From: Paenibacillus alvei DSM 29
GTDB taxonomy: Bacteria > Bacillota > Bacilli > Paenibacillales > Paenibacillaceae
Reading direction: 5' to 3'
Assembly (NCBI RefSeq): GCF_000293805.1
Contig: NZ_AMBZ01000001.1
Span: forward strand, 958,001-1,022,000
DNA length: 64,000 nt
Shown here: in pieces, positions 34,905 to 45,992 of the stretch
How positions within the stretch are numbered: position 1 is the stretch's first letter
How the letters are laid out: the number at the start of each line of letters is the position of its first letter
The notes under the pieces: generated by a model
Seen by the model: the letters and a program-made list of their open reading frames with translations, nothing else
The model's database searches: none
What the model was told of the DNA's origin: nothing
Position numbers and translations under genes: made by a program

Positions 34905-35807
34905 TTAATACTCCACGTCTTTACCCATAAATTTAAATTGCATGAATGAGATGACAGCAATGATTGCAGCCAACACGAGAGATTGTGCCGCAGCTTTACC
35001 GAATTCAAAATATTTGAATGCGTTGTCAAAGATGAGCAATCCGACCATTGTTGTCGAGTTGTCCGGGCCGCCGCCTGTCATCAGATAAGCGTTCTGGAAT
35101 ACTTGGAAAGAGCCGATAACGCCAGTTACCAACAAGAACAAGGTTGTTGGCTTCAAACAAGGAATGACAATGTACCACAGCTTCTGCAGGAAGGAAGCCC
35201 CGTCCAGCGCTGCTGCTTCATAATAGCTATCATCAATACCGAGCAATGCTGCCAAATAAATAATGATGCTTGTACCGTGGCTTGCCAGCCAGGACATCAA
35301 AACCAAAGAGAACATCGAAGTCGAGCTTGAGCCGAGCCAGTTCAAATTGCTGATGCCGAACAGGCCTAGGAGCTGGTTCATAATACCGGTTTCCATCGGA
35401 TCGAAGATCCACAGCCATACAACGGACATGGCAACGCCTGATGCAACTGCCGGCAAATAGTAAACGGCCTTGAACGTCGTTTGCAGCTTCTTGCTAAGCG
35501 GCAAGATGAGAATGGCGACCGCAAACGAGATCATCAATGCAACAGGAACGGTGAGTATCGTATATACAACCGTATTCTTGATAGACTTCCAAAAGAGCGG
35601 ATCTTTAAAGGAAGAAATATAGTTATCGAATCCTATCCATGTAGATCCAAGCGGTTTATAATCCTGAAAACTGATGATAAAGGCACTTACGACCGGATAT
35701 GCGGTAAAGACTGCAAATACAACCAATGCTACCGCGATAAACGCATATCCCCAACCGGAATCCCCTCTAATTTTCCGTCTTTTCAACGGCTTAGCTAATT
35801 GGGCCAT
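34905..35807 (-). CDS. ABC transporter permease (MalF-type), amino-sugar importer
   Basis: 300 aa, basic N terminus (KPLKRRKIRG) then six membrane segments; EAA motif YYEAAALDGASFLQKLWYIV at about residues 205-224 and the MalF-type FQNAYLMTGGGP segment. No ATPase gene nearby, so a shared MsmX-like ATPase should energise it. Confidence 0.88.
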   Translation of the reverse strand: MAQLAKPLKRRKIRGDSGWGYAFIAVALVVFAVFTAYPVVSAFIISFQDYKPLGSTWIGFDNYISSFKDPLFWKSIKNTVVYTILTVPVALMISFAVAILILPLSKKLQTTFKAVYYLPAVASGVAMSVVWLWIFDPMETGIMNQLLGLFGISNLNWLGSSSTSMFSLVLMSWLASHGTSIIIYLAALLGIDDSYYEAAALDGASFLQKLWYIVIPCLKPTTLFLLVTGVIGSFQVFQNAYLMTGGGPDNSTTMVGLLIFDNAFKYFEFGKAAAQSLVLAAIIAVISFMQFKFMGKDVEY

Positions 35808-35897
35808 AATGCGAAACCCCTTTCAATACGCAATGTCATAAACATTTTCGGATCGCCGTATGTTGATCCATGCAGCGATCCGAAGCTGACTACATTC

Positions 35898-37323
35898 TTA
35901 GTCCTTCACAATGCCGTCTTCACCAAATGTTGAAATGGCTGCTGATTTCACAGCATCATACATTTGCTCAGGTGTAATTTCATTGGCAATCAACGCTTGA
36001 AGCTTAGGCACAATGACTTCCGTTTCCATTTTAATCGCTTTTGCACCCAGGTCTGTTGGGATGTCTGGACGTGCAGGCGCTGCATGGCTAAGCAATGTTT
36101 GTACAGCCTTTTCATTGAACTCGTCTCTCTTGATTGGCATCTTTTCTGCTTCTTTTCTTGCCGATTGTGTAATGTGCGCTGCAAAGAGATCATTATTCGT
36201 TGTCGCTGCAACTTTACCGCTTGCAAGGAAGTATGCAGCTTTTACTACGTTCGCTTTATGCTCAGGCGTTGGCTCATTTTTTCCACGGAAGGTTACATAA
36301 CCATCCACCGCGACAGTAGATTGCTGCTTCTGCCCTAAGAAGGTTGGAACTGGCAGAACGGTATATTGAACCGGAATACTGCCTTTTACTTCACTGCCAT
36401 CTTTTTTGCAATTTTTCGTTGTTTTCGTTCGCGTTATTTTCGAAAGTTGCAAGACCTTTACCTGTAATCATGGTTTGCCCTGTCAGGAACATGTTCCAGC
36501 GCTTACCTGCGTCTACAGAGCTGAGCTCTTTCGGCATAGAGCCGTCATCAATGAGCGTGCGAATATCCTTCAGTACTTCCAAGAAGTTCTTGCTTGTGTA
36601 TGCATACTTCAAATCTTTATCGAACGGATCAGGCATGCCTGCATTCTTAACCAGAATCCCCAAGTAGTCCTTTGAAGCTACGCCAGCCGTAGCGAATACG
36701 AAGCCATAGCGGGAAGTCTTGTCGCCTTCTTTTACGACACCTTTCTTCACAGCTTCGCGGAATTCATCAAACGTCCAGCCCTCTTGCTGAACTTTCTTCC
36801 AGTCGATTCCGGCTTTCTCCAAGAACTCTCTGTTGCCGCCCAATGCGTGAACCTCCATATATGCCGGGAAGCCATAGAGTCCGTCTCCGTTCTTCATGTA
36901 TTCAAGCGGAACCTTATCATAATCCGCGATCATTTCAGGCGTTGCTACATCCTTAATATCCATCATCATTCCTTGCTGGATATATTTTGGAATACCGGCA
37001 GAGCCGATGAATGCAATATCCGGCGGGCTGCCCGCATTGACTTGTGTATCGAGCTTTTGCGTCACATCTTCCCAGCTTGCTGGCTCAATCTTCAGCGTCA
37101 GATCAGGATACAACTCGCTAAACTCCTTCTCCATTTGCTTGAAGTTGTCTTGGAACTTACCGGATACTGGCGGAAGCAAAGCTGTAATTGTGTCTTTGCC
37201 GCCCTTGCCTCCATTCGCCTGTTCTCCCGATTTTGCATCATTGGAACTTCCGCATGCCGACAGTAGGGAAATTGCCAAGGTAAAAGCACAGATGGACGCC
37301 AATACACGCATTCTTTTTCTCAT
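35898..37323 (-). pseudogene. Solute-binding lipoprotein of the amino-sugar importer, interrupted by a frameshift
   Basis: ATG 37323 follows GAGGGG by about 10 bases; a lipoprotein signal ends LSAC. The family 1 binding fold runs colinearly (ITALLPPVSGKFQDNFKQME ... RWNMFLTGQTMITGKGLATF) to an A run near residue 310, then continues in another frame (DGSEVKGSIPVQYTVLPVPT ... EQMYDAVKSAAISTFGEDGI). The break is a T run of six on the plus strand (36412-36417): five or eight would restore one ~475-aa protein. The part after the break is well conserved in style, so a miscall is likely. Confidence 0.82.
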
Positions 37324-37361
37324 TGATAAAGCCCCCCTCAAGGATATCGAATGAATGATTT

Positions 37362-38276
37362 CTATACCGCTTTTGTAAACGTGCCAATTGCTTTTTTTAA
37401 GCTGCCTTCACTTTGCTCTAATGCCCGTTCCGCTTCAGCAGCGTCAAGTCCTGTCTTAATCATCATGATGGCAAGCTTACAGCTCATGGAAGCGCTTTCT
37501 AAATAGCTGGTCGCTGTCTTCGCATCAACCCCTGTAGCCGCTTGGATAATCCGAACAGAACGATCACGCAACTTGATATTACTCGCTTTAAGATCCACCA
37601 TCAAGTTATTAAAAGTCTTACCGAGTTTAACCATCGTGCAAGTTGTCAGCATATTCAGCACCAACTTCTGGGCTGTACCCGCTTTCAATCTTGTCGATCC
37701 CATAATGACTTCCGGTCCTACAACAGGTGAGATGCATACATCGCAGACGCTCTCTAGCTTGGATTGCTTATTATTCACAACGCCAATTGTCGCCGCTCCA
37801 AGTTCGCGCGCCTTTCTTAGGGCCGCTATGACGAATTGTGCGCTTCCGCTCGCTGTGATGCCAATAACCACATCCTTGTCCGTCACGCCGCATCTCTCAA
37901 TTAACGCCATTCCCTCCTCTGCATCATCCTCGCAGCCTTCAACGGCCCATCTCAGTGCAGTGTCTCCCCCAGCGATATGTCCTTGCACTAACGAAGGGTC
38001 AGTTCCGAAAGTGGGTGGACATTCTGAAGCGTCGAGGACGCCGATTCTGCCGGAAGATCCAGCCCCGACATAGAACATTTTACCGCCATTTTTGAGCGCA
38101 TGGTGCAGGGTGTCAACCGCTTTCGCAATTTGCGGAATCTCTGCTGCAACCGCTTGCGGAACTTTCGAATCCTGCTCATTCATCAGGCGCAGCATCTGAT
38201 CGGTTGTGCACTCGTCTATCACCAATGTCTCTGGATTGATTTCTTCTGTCGTTAGACCCGCCAGATACTCATCCAT
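37362..38276 (-). CDS. murQ: N-acetylmuramic acid 6-phosphate etherase MurQ
   Basis: 304 aa from ATG 38276 with AGGAGG 6 bases upstream, exactly the length of B. subtilis MurQ. SIS-fold signature segments: MFYVGAGSSGRIGVLDASECPPTFG, the catalytic GGDTALRWAVEGCEDD region, and GSTRLKAGTAQKLVLNM. The enzyme splits the lactyl ether of MurNAc-6-P to give GlcNAc-6-P and D-lactate, feeding glycolysis after NagA/NagB. First gene of the operon behind the candidate MurR operator at 38353. Confidence 0.97.
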   Translation of the reverse strand: MDEYLAGLTTEEINPETLVIDECTTDQMLRLMNEQDSKVPQAVAAEIPQIAKAVDTLHHALKNGGKMFYVGAGSSGRIGVLDASECPPTFGTDPSLVQGHIAGGDTALRWAVEGCEDDAEEGMALIERCGVTDKDVVIGITASGSAQFVIAALRKARELGAATIGVVNNKQSKLESVCDVCISPVVGPEVIMGSTRLKAGTAQKLVLNMLTTCTMVKLGKTFNNLMVDLKASNIKLRDRSVRIIQAATGVDAKTATSYLESASMSCKLAIMMIKTGLDAAEAERALEQSEGSLKKAIGTFTKAV

Positions 38277-38352
38277 AGCCATCCTCCTATCCTGTTTTGT
38301 ATAACTTTCTTATACACCCATCTTAGACCTAATTTTCATCATGGTCAACAGT

Positions 38353-38368
38353 TTTTGAAATAAAATTT
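38353..38368. promoter_or_regulatory. Candidate MurR operator upstream of murQ
   Basis: TTTTGAAATAAAATTT occurs here and, inverted, at 39354-39369 upstream of murR. TGAAAT/ATTTNA half-sites fit RpiR-family operators. About 80 bp upstream of the murQ start. Confidence 0.6.
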
Positions 38369-38411
38369 TATTATAAAATAAATTATTGGTGTTTTATTTT
38401 TGTTTTTCAAC

Positions 38412-38449
38412 AAAAAAAGACACCGGCGGTTATCCCCTTCCGATGTCTG
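38412..38449 (-). terminator. Terminator of murR
   Basis: AGACATCGG/CCGGTGTCT stem followed by seven T on the minus strand, 22 bp after the stop of murR; the murQ operon promoter then starts within the next 100 bp. Confidence 0.75.
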
Positions 38450-38470
38450 TCATTACATCCTGATGCTGCA

Positions 38471-39331
38471 TCAACGATGTTTGCTGGCCAATATATTATG
38501 TGTTTTCGTCAAATATTTCTTCACATTCTTATATTCCGCACTTGCTACTCCCGCAAAGAGAATATCGATTACCGTCAGCATGGCGATCCGCGATCCCATC
38601 GCACCGCTGCGAATCGTTACCTCGGGTGTTGAGATGCTCAACACGATATCGGCGTTCTCTGCCAGCTCACTCTTCGTATACTTGGTTATTGCGATAACGC
38701 AGGCGCCATTTTTCTTGGCAATCTCTAAGGTATCCAAGATCTCGATCGTATCGCCTGAATTCGAGACAAAAATCGCAACATCGCCCTTATCAAGCAGTGT
38801 AGCCGCTGTTAATTGGCTGTGCCCGTCTGTATAAGCATGGCACATTTTGTTGATGCGCGAAAACTTCTGCTCGCCGTCGATTGCGACAAGTCCTGATGCG
38901 CCAATACCGAAGAACACAACCCGATTGCTCTCGCGCAGCACCTGCACGGCACGGGCGATTTCTTTCCGATCAATTACGCAAAGCGTATCCTCGATGGATT
39001 TACTATTGTTGCGCGAAATATTCGAGATGATCGTATCTAAATCATCCCCTGGTTGAATGTCCGTATACTGATCCTTTTGTTCATCATCCATCGATCCAAT
39101 CGATGCGGAGATGCTGACAATAAAGCTGCGGTAGCCCGAGTACCCCATCGTTTTGCAGAAACGGAGCACGGAAGCATCACTCGTCTTCGTCAGCTGAGCC
39201 AAGTTCTTGATCGACAAATGCGGTATTTCTTCTAGGTTGGCGAGTACATACTCAGCCACGATTCGTTCTACTGGTGTAAGGCTATCCTTCATATCACGGA
39301 TTTTGATTAAAATATTATCATGTATCGACAT
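38471..39331 (-). CDS. murR: MurR/RpiR-family transcriptional regulator
   Basis: 286 aa. An N-terminal RpiR helix-turn-helix (LSIKNLAQLTKTSDASVLRFCKTMGYSGY, about residues 39-67) precedes a SIS sugar-phosphate-binding domain (VVFFGIGASGLVAIDGEQKF and VAIFVSNSGDTIEIL). RpiR regulators of this arrangement sense MurNAc-6-P or other hexose phosphates and repress adjacent catabolic genes. Both its own promoter region and that of the murQ operon carry the same 16-bp motif. Confidence 0.9.
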   Translation of the reverse strand: MSIHDNILIKIRDMKDSLTPVERIVAEYVLANLEEIPHLSIKNLAQLTKTSDASVLRFCKTMGYSGYRSFIVSISASIGSMDDEQKDQYTDIQPGDDLDTIISNISRNNSKSIEDTLCVIDRKEIARAVQVLRESNRVVFFGIGASGLVAIDGEQKFSRINKMCHAYTDGHSQLTAATLLDKGDVAIFVSNSGDTIEILDTLEIAKKNGACVIAITKYTKSELAENADIVLSISTPEVTIRSGAMGSRIAMLTVIDILFAGVASAEYKNVKKYLTKTHNILASKHR

Positions 39332-39653
39332 ATGTCTATCCCTACTTATTCGGAAATTTTATTTCAAAATAAATCTATCATTTTGGTATTATATTTTATT
39401 CTAGCTTGCATCCAACCAGAATGCAATGACTTTCATCGCACAATTGTAAAATTTCCGAAATTTATACAGGTAAAGGTTTCAAAAAAGGTAGCCTTTTTCA
39501 TCCATTGCCTTGTTCACCATTTATATCGTTTTAAGTAACCAAAATAATTAGGTTTACCTTATTTATATAATTTCAAAAACAAAACTATATACTTTTATAA
39601 ATATATATATATAATAAACATAAATAATATTTACGAAAAGGAAGTTACACAAC
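39332..39653. other. AT-rich divergent promoter region between murR and the oxidoreductase
   Basis: Besides the MurR-like operator at 39354-39369 it holds a self-complementary AAAAAGGTAGCCTTTTT (39484-39500) and a run of TATATA with TATAATA near 39606-39613 serving as the likely -10 for the rightward gene. Confidence 0.5.
39354..39369. promoter_or_regulatory. Candidate MurR operator upstream of murR
   Basis: AAATTTTATTTCAAAA, the inverse of the murQ-side motif, ends about 23 bp upstream of the murR ATG and would allow autorepression. Confidence 0.6.
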
Positions 39654-40715
39654 ATGACATTAACAATGGGCTTTATCGGGTTTGGTAAATCAGCCAACCG
39701 TTATCACTTACCTTACGTGAACACGCGTGAGCATATAAAGGTAAAAACAATTTTTGCTCGGCACGTGAACGAAGCATTAGCTGCTCCATATCGGAAAAAG
39801 GGGGTTAATTTCACCACTGATTTGGACGAATTATTGAACGACAATGAAATCCAATTAGTGACGATCTGTACGCCTGCACATACGCACTACGAATTGGCGA
39901 AAAAAGTGATACTTGCTGGAAAATCAGTTATCGTTGAAAAACCATTTTGCGATACAGTTGAACATGCGAAAGAATTACTAGCTTTAGGCCACGAAAAAGG
40001 TGTGGTCGTTATGCCTTACCAAAACCGCCGCTTCGATGGTGATTTCTTAGCTGTGAAGCAGGTTATTGAACAAGGTTTCCTTGGTGACATACTTGAAGTT
40101 GAATCGCATATTGATTACTTCCGTCCTGGTTCAATCAGCCGTGAAGGTTCGAAAGAAGAAGGTTCATTCTACGGTTTAGGGATTCATATGATGGATCGCT
40201 TGATTTCACTATTTGGCCGTCCGGATACGGTGACCTACGATATTCGCAATAATGAAGTGGAAGGTGCGGTTGATAACTATTTCGATGTTGATCTTCATTA
40301 CGGATATCAATTAAAAATTAAACTTAAAACCAACCATGTTGTAGCAAAAGATTATCCGCGCTTTATCGTTCACGGAACAAACGGCTCATTCATCAAATAC
40401 GGTGAAGATCAGCAGGAAAATGATCTGAAAGCAGGCATTATGCCTGAAAGTGCAGGCTTTGGTGAAGATTCGCCGATGTACTATGGTATTGCTAAATACC
40501 GCAACGCAAACGGTGACTGGATTGAAAAACAAATCAAAACTCCACTTGGCGATTACGGCCGTTTCTATGATGCAGCGTATGAAACTATCGTAAATGGCGC
40601 TTCAAAACTTGTAACAGACGAAGAAGCGATAACGAATATTGAAATCTTGGAAAACGGATTTGCTGCACCATCACCTTCCGTTTACAAGCTTGAGGCTCTA
40701 CATGTGAACTACTAG
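39654..40715 (+). CDS. Gfo/Idh/MocA-family oxidoreductase
   Basis: 353 aa. The Rossmann start MGFIGFGKSANRYHLPY binds NAD(P), and the family EKP motif is in KSVIVEKPFCDT (about residue 98). YQNRRFDGDFLAVKQ and the IHMMDRL catalytic-region His follow, as in YdgJ/YhhX-type sugar dehydrogenases. AAAAGGAAG precedes ATG 39654. Followed 43 bp later by a GntR regulator that may control it. The substrate could be an inositol, sugar or amino-sugar derivative; not determined. Separate from the MurR operon by orientation. Confidence 0.88.
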   Translation: MTLTMGFIGFGKSANRYHLPYVNTREHIKVKTIFARHVNEALAAPYRKKGVNFTTDLDELLNDNEIQLVTICTPAHTHYELAKKVILAGKSVIVEKPFCDTVEHAKELLALGHEKGVVVMPYQNRRFDGDFLAVKQVIEQGFLGDILEVESHIDYFRPGSISREGSKEEGSFYGLGIHMMDRLISLFGRPDTVTYDIRNNEVEGAVDNYFDVDLHYGYQLKIKLKTNHVVAKDYPRFIVHGTNGSFIKYGEDQQENDLKAGIMPESAGFGEDSPMYYGIAKYRNANGDWIEKQIKTPLGDYGRFYDAAYETIVNGASKLVTDEEAITNIEILENGFAAPSPSVYKLEALHVNY

Positions 40716-40758
40716 AGGGCAGTTAAGAAAGGAAGTCCAGCTCAAAGGAGGCAGGGAA

Positions 40759-41496
40759 ATGGCAAGCGGGTCAACTCAAGTAAAATATCTCGCCATTTAC
40801 CAAAAAATCAAACAGCAGATTTTAGACGGCGAGTATAAAATCAACGAAAAAATCCCAAGCAGCCCAATCCTTGCTGAAAAATTCGGCGTTGCGTCTCTTA
40901 CCATCAAAAAGGCACTGGATCTGCTGGTTCGTGATGGCTACATCATCCGCCGGCGCGGCAGCGGAACGGTGGTTCAAGACTGGCATCAGCAGGAAAAGGC
41001 GCGAATGATTCAGACCTTAATCGGTACCAAAGCTGTGTACGGCAGTGAGGTAGAAAGCAAGATCATCGAATTCGCGATTATCGGCGCGGACGAAACTATG
41101 GCCAGAAAATTGGGGATTGCAGCCGGCGATTTTATCTATAAAATCATCCGCCTCCGTATTATTCACGGTATCCCGACGATAATGGAGCATACATGGATGC
41201 CCATTTCGGTCATACCTGGTGTTGATGTTACGGTATTAGAGCAGTCGATATACTCGCACATTCAAAATAAGCTTGGTCTTCAAGTGGGAACATCGATTGT
41301 ACGAGTCAAGGGAATTCGTCCAGATGATAGGGAAAAGCAGTTTCTGGACGTAACGGATCAGGACTACCTGATGCGAGTCGAACAGGTAGCCTACCTGACT
41401 GACGGACGCACCTTTGAGTACTCTTACGCCGACCATCTGCCGGAAACCTTTGAATTTGAAACCGTCATTACCGCAAAGAATTATAAAGAGTCATAA
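40759..41496 (+). CDS. GntR/HutC-family transcriptional regulator with UTRA domain
   Basis: 245 aa. An N-terminal winged helix (YLAIYQKIKQQILDGEYK, then SSPILAEKFGVASLTIKKALDLL and GYIIRRRGSGTVV) is followed by a UTRA effector domain (residues about 80-240, ending TFEYSYADHLPETFEFE). AAAGGAGG lies 8 bases upstream. Probably senses a sugar derivative made or used by the preceding oxidoreductase. Confidence 0.92.
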   Translation: MASGSTQVKYLAIYQKIKQQILDGEYKINEKIPSSPILAEKFGVASLTIKKALDLLVRDGYIIRRRGSGTVVQDWHQQEKARMIQTLIGTKAVYGSEVESKIIEFAIIGADETMARKLGIAAGDFIYKIIRLRIIHGIPTIMEHTWMPISVIPGVDVTVLEQSIYSHIQNKLGLQVGTSIVRVKGIRPDDREKQFLDVTDQDYLMRVEQVAYLTDGRTFEYSYADHLPETFEFETVITAKNYKES

Positions 41497-41551
41497 AAAA
41501 GGAAGCACGACTCTCCACCTATTTTGGTAAATGAGAAGTGCTTCCTTTTTT
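41495..41551 (+). terminator. Bidirectional terminator between GntR and the flavin reductase
   Basis: AAAAAAGGAAGCAC pairs with GTGCTTCCTTTTTT; A-rich before and T-rich after, serving both converging genes. Confidence 0.88.
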
Positions 41552-41568
41552 GTGTTCATCTATTACAG

Positions 41569-43490
<1,922 letters not shown>

Positions 43491-43522
43491 TTCACCAAAT
43501 GAATAGTTATATTTTTCACTTT

Positions 43523-44062
43523 CTATGTAAATTTTACTGTGTATTCCGATTGCAGCAGTCCCATATGAATAACATCGTGCCAAGCTCCATTGCGGAATAG
43601 GGCTTCTTTCCCGATCCCCTCTTGCTTGAAACCTATTTTCGTGTACAGCTTAATCGCTCTTTCGTTAAAACCGAACACTCGTAAGGATAGCCGATGCAAA
43701 TTCAACTCGTAGAAGGCATATTGCAGTAAAATCTGCAATGCTTCCTGTCCGTATCCTTTCCCCCAATAATCCGGTTCTCCGATATCGATAATGAGCTCTG
43801 CATTGCGATTTTTGCAGTCGATTGAAATAAGTGACATAATTCCGATGGGCTTTTCAGTGTCTGCATCAGCAATGATGTATGATTTCGAATTCGCTGATCC
43901 GAGGATAACGCTGCGAACGAATGCATCGGTATCCTCAGGGGTATATAAATCCATGCATGGATTTGTGGTCTCCATCACCCTTGCATCGTTTCTCCAGCTA
44001 TGATACACCTGTACATCCTGCTCTGTCATTTTGCGCAATCGGATTCTTTGCGTTGTGAACAT
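43523..44062 (-). CDS. RimJ/RimL-type GNAT acetyltransferase
   Basis: 179 aa from ATG 44062 (AGGAG 8 bases upstream). TTQRIRLRKMTEQDVQVYHSW start, acetyl-CoA loop DYWGKGYGQEALQILLQYAF (about residue 105), ending NERAIKLYTKIGFKQEG, typical of RimJ/RimL family enzymes that acetylate protein N termini, aminoglycosides or spermidine-like amines. Substrate unknown. Confidence 0.88.
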   Translation of the reverse strand: MFTTQRIRLRKMTEQDVQVYHSWRNDARVMETTNPCMDLYTPEDTDAFVRSVILGSANSKSYIIADADTEKPIGIMSLISIDCKNRNAELIIDIGEPDYWGKGYGQEALQILLQYAFYELNLHRLSLRVFGFNERAIKLYTKIGFKQEGIGKEALFRNGAWHDVIHMGLLQSEYTVKFT

Positions 44063-44187
44063 AGGAACGTCTCCTCCCATTTCCTCTTAGTAGATAATTG
44101 CCTTATCCCTATTATCAGTCTTGCAAAAAGAGGAAAAAAGGGTATAATCCTTGCTTACATGTCCCCTTTTAGAGTGAGGTGAGCGAA

Positions 44188-45927
44188 TTGCTTCAATTGG
44201 ATTATTTGTCATTACGCGCTTATCTCTACGAGCGTGAACGTAACCGTACCGCAGCGCTGCGGTTGCAAGAACTGGAACATGTATGGCATTGCAGCCGCAA
44301 AAATGCCAAGCGAAAGCTGCATAAGCTAGTTTCTGAGCATTACTGTACTTATACTCCTGGACGAGGCAGGGGAAATCAATCCGAGATATGCTTTGTTACG
44401 GATTTTTATGATGATTTGCTTGATTCCATCCAGCACAGCCTTCAGCATCAAGACATGGAACAACTACTTCATGTCCTCCAGCTTCCTTTTCCAAGGCAGT
44501 GGATCGGTGATTTGCAAAAGCCTATTCAAGAGCAGTTAGGGCTGCGACCTGCAACGGCAGACAAAGATGTGTTACATGCCATTACAACCTATCCAGTAAC
44601 AAATCTTGATCCTGCGTTCGTATCAATCACCTATGATTCAATGCTTGCCTCGTTAATCGGAGATACGCTGCTCCGTTTTGATGCAGATCAGAATGAGCTT
44701 GTGCCTCATTTGGCTATTGGATGGGAGGTTGATGAGCAAAGGCATACATGGACGATCTATTTGCGCAAGCAGGTATGGTTCCATCACCATCGCGCTTTGA
44801 CAAGTCGGGATGTCAAGTTTAGCATGGAACGGCTCATGCATCTAGCCTGTCCCAATCGCTGGCTAGTCCAGGATATCGCATCCATAGATTGTCCTTCGCC
44901 ACTTATGGTTCGCATTGTGCTTCAACGCTCGAATCCTTTGTTCGGACGCTATCTAGCGTCAACGCCGATGATTATCCTCCCAGAGGATAGTGCGACTGCG
45001 GATAGGCTGTTTATTGGCACTGGACCTTATCGAATCGTATCCAGCCAGCAAAATCGAATTGTGCTGCATGCATTTGATCCGTATTTTCGCGAGCGCGCTT
45101 ATATGGACGAGATTCATTGTTGGCAAATGCCGCCGGAACGGGCTCATCTTATCCAATATGACATTCCGAGCACTGGAACAGTTCAGTTCAATCCAGCAAA
45201 TGATCGTACCGCGGAGCTCGGATATCGGTTTGCTATTTTCAATGCGAAGCACTCCCCTATCATGCGGGATCGAATGTTGCGATTAGCATTGATCGAATTG
45301 CTGGACATGGAGGCTATGTGGAAGGAGCTAGATCGAACTGAGCTTTTCCCTGCCTCTCATTTTTTCCCGTGGAAAAGTACTCTGATCAGGAAAAGTCTGG
45401 CTAGAGCAAAAAGTTGGCTTACCGACAGCTCCTATAACGGCGAAAAGCTGCGGTTATATATGCTGGATGTCCCAGAAGCATGGGAGGAAGCAGCATGGAT
45501 TCAACAAAGGGCGCTTTGTATCGGGATTTATATCGAACTTCACCCCTACTCTTTCGACGATGTCCATAATCCGACAAACGATCAAGACATGGATATCATC
45601 CTGTCCGGTGAGGTCTCTTCGCTTGATCCGCATCTTTCGGTGCTGGCTGCTTTCCGCAGTGAGGCATTGGCTTTCCGTCGTTATTTGAGTGTTGAACAAC
45701 TGGAATGGATTGAATCCCAGTTATTTTTGTTCCAGCATGAAAATACAGAAGATAGGGAAAAAAGGATTGATTGTATCGTTCAATACTTAGTTGACGAAGC
45801 CTGCATCGGGTTCATGCACCACCCGCAGCACGAGCATCCTATCCATCCTATGCTGCAGCATATTCAATATGATTCATTTGCATTTGCTGATTTATATAAA
45901 TTATGGACTCCACAAGTTGTGAAATAG
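44188..45927 (+). CDS. SgrR-type regulator: HTH plus family 5 solute-binding domain
   Basis: About 579 aa from TTG 44188 (GAGG 8 bases upstream); GTG 44179 is a possible earlier start. The N-terminal SgrR winged helix (LQLDYLSLRAYLYERER, LQELEHVWHCSRKNAKRKLHKL) is followed by a SBP_bac_5 domain (LDPAFVSITYDSMLASLIGDTLLRFD ... LVPHLAIGWEVDE ... FIGTGPYRIV). SgrR-like proteins sense a small molecule via the binding domain and control uptake genes; targets here are unknown. Divergent from the acetyltransferase, with no transporter adjacent. Confidence 0.9.
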   Translation: MLQLDYLSLRAYLYERERNRTAALRLQELEHVWHCSRKNAKRKLHKLVSEHYCTYTPGRGRGNQSEICFVTDFYDDLLDSIQHSLQHQDMEQLLHVLQLPFPRQWIGDLQKPIQEQLGLRPATADKDVLHAITTYPVTNLDPAFVSITYDSMLASLIGDTLLRFDADQNELVPHLAIGWEVDEQRHTWTIYLRKQVWFHHHRALTSRDVKFSMERLMHLACPNRWLVQDIASIDCPSPLMVRIVLQRSNPLFGRYLASTPMIILPEDSATADRLFIGTGPYRIVSSQQNRIVLHAFDPYFRERAYMDEIHCWQMPPERAHLIQYDIPSTGTVQFNPANDRTAELGYRFAIFNAKHSPIMRDRMLRLALIELLDMEAMWKELDRTELFPASHFFPWKSTLIRKSLARAKSWLTDSSYNGEKLRLYMLDVPEAWEEAAWIQQRALCIGIYIELHPYSFDDVHNPTNDQDMDIILSGEVSSLDPHLSVLAAFRSEALAFRRYLSVEQLEWIESQLFLFQHENTEDREKRIDCIVQYLVDEACIGFMHHPQHEHPIHPMLQHIQYDSFAFADLYKLWTPQVVK

Positions 45928-45939
45928 TAAAAATAAACA

Positions 45940-45992
45940 CCAGGAGCACAGTGCGCACTGTCTTATTCGTTCGTACTGTCTCCTGTTTTTTA
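45940..45992 (+). terminator. Terminator between converging SgrR and esterase genes
   Basis: CAGGAG-ACAGT pairs with ACTGT-CTCCTG, followed by six T; includes an inner ACAGTGCGCACTGT hairpin. Confidence 0.8.
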
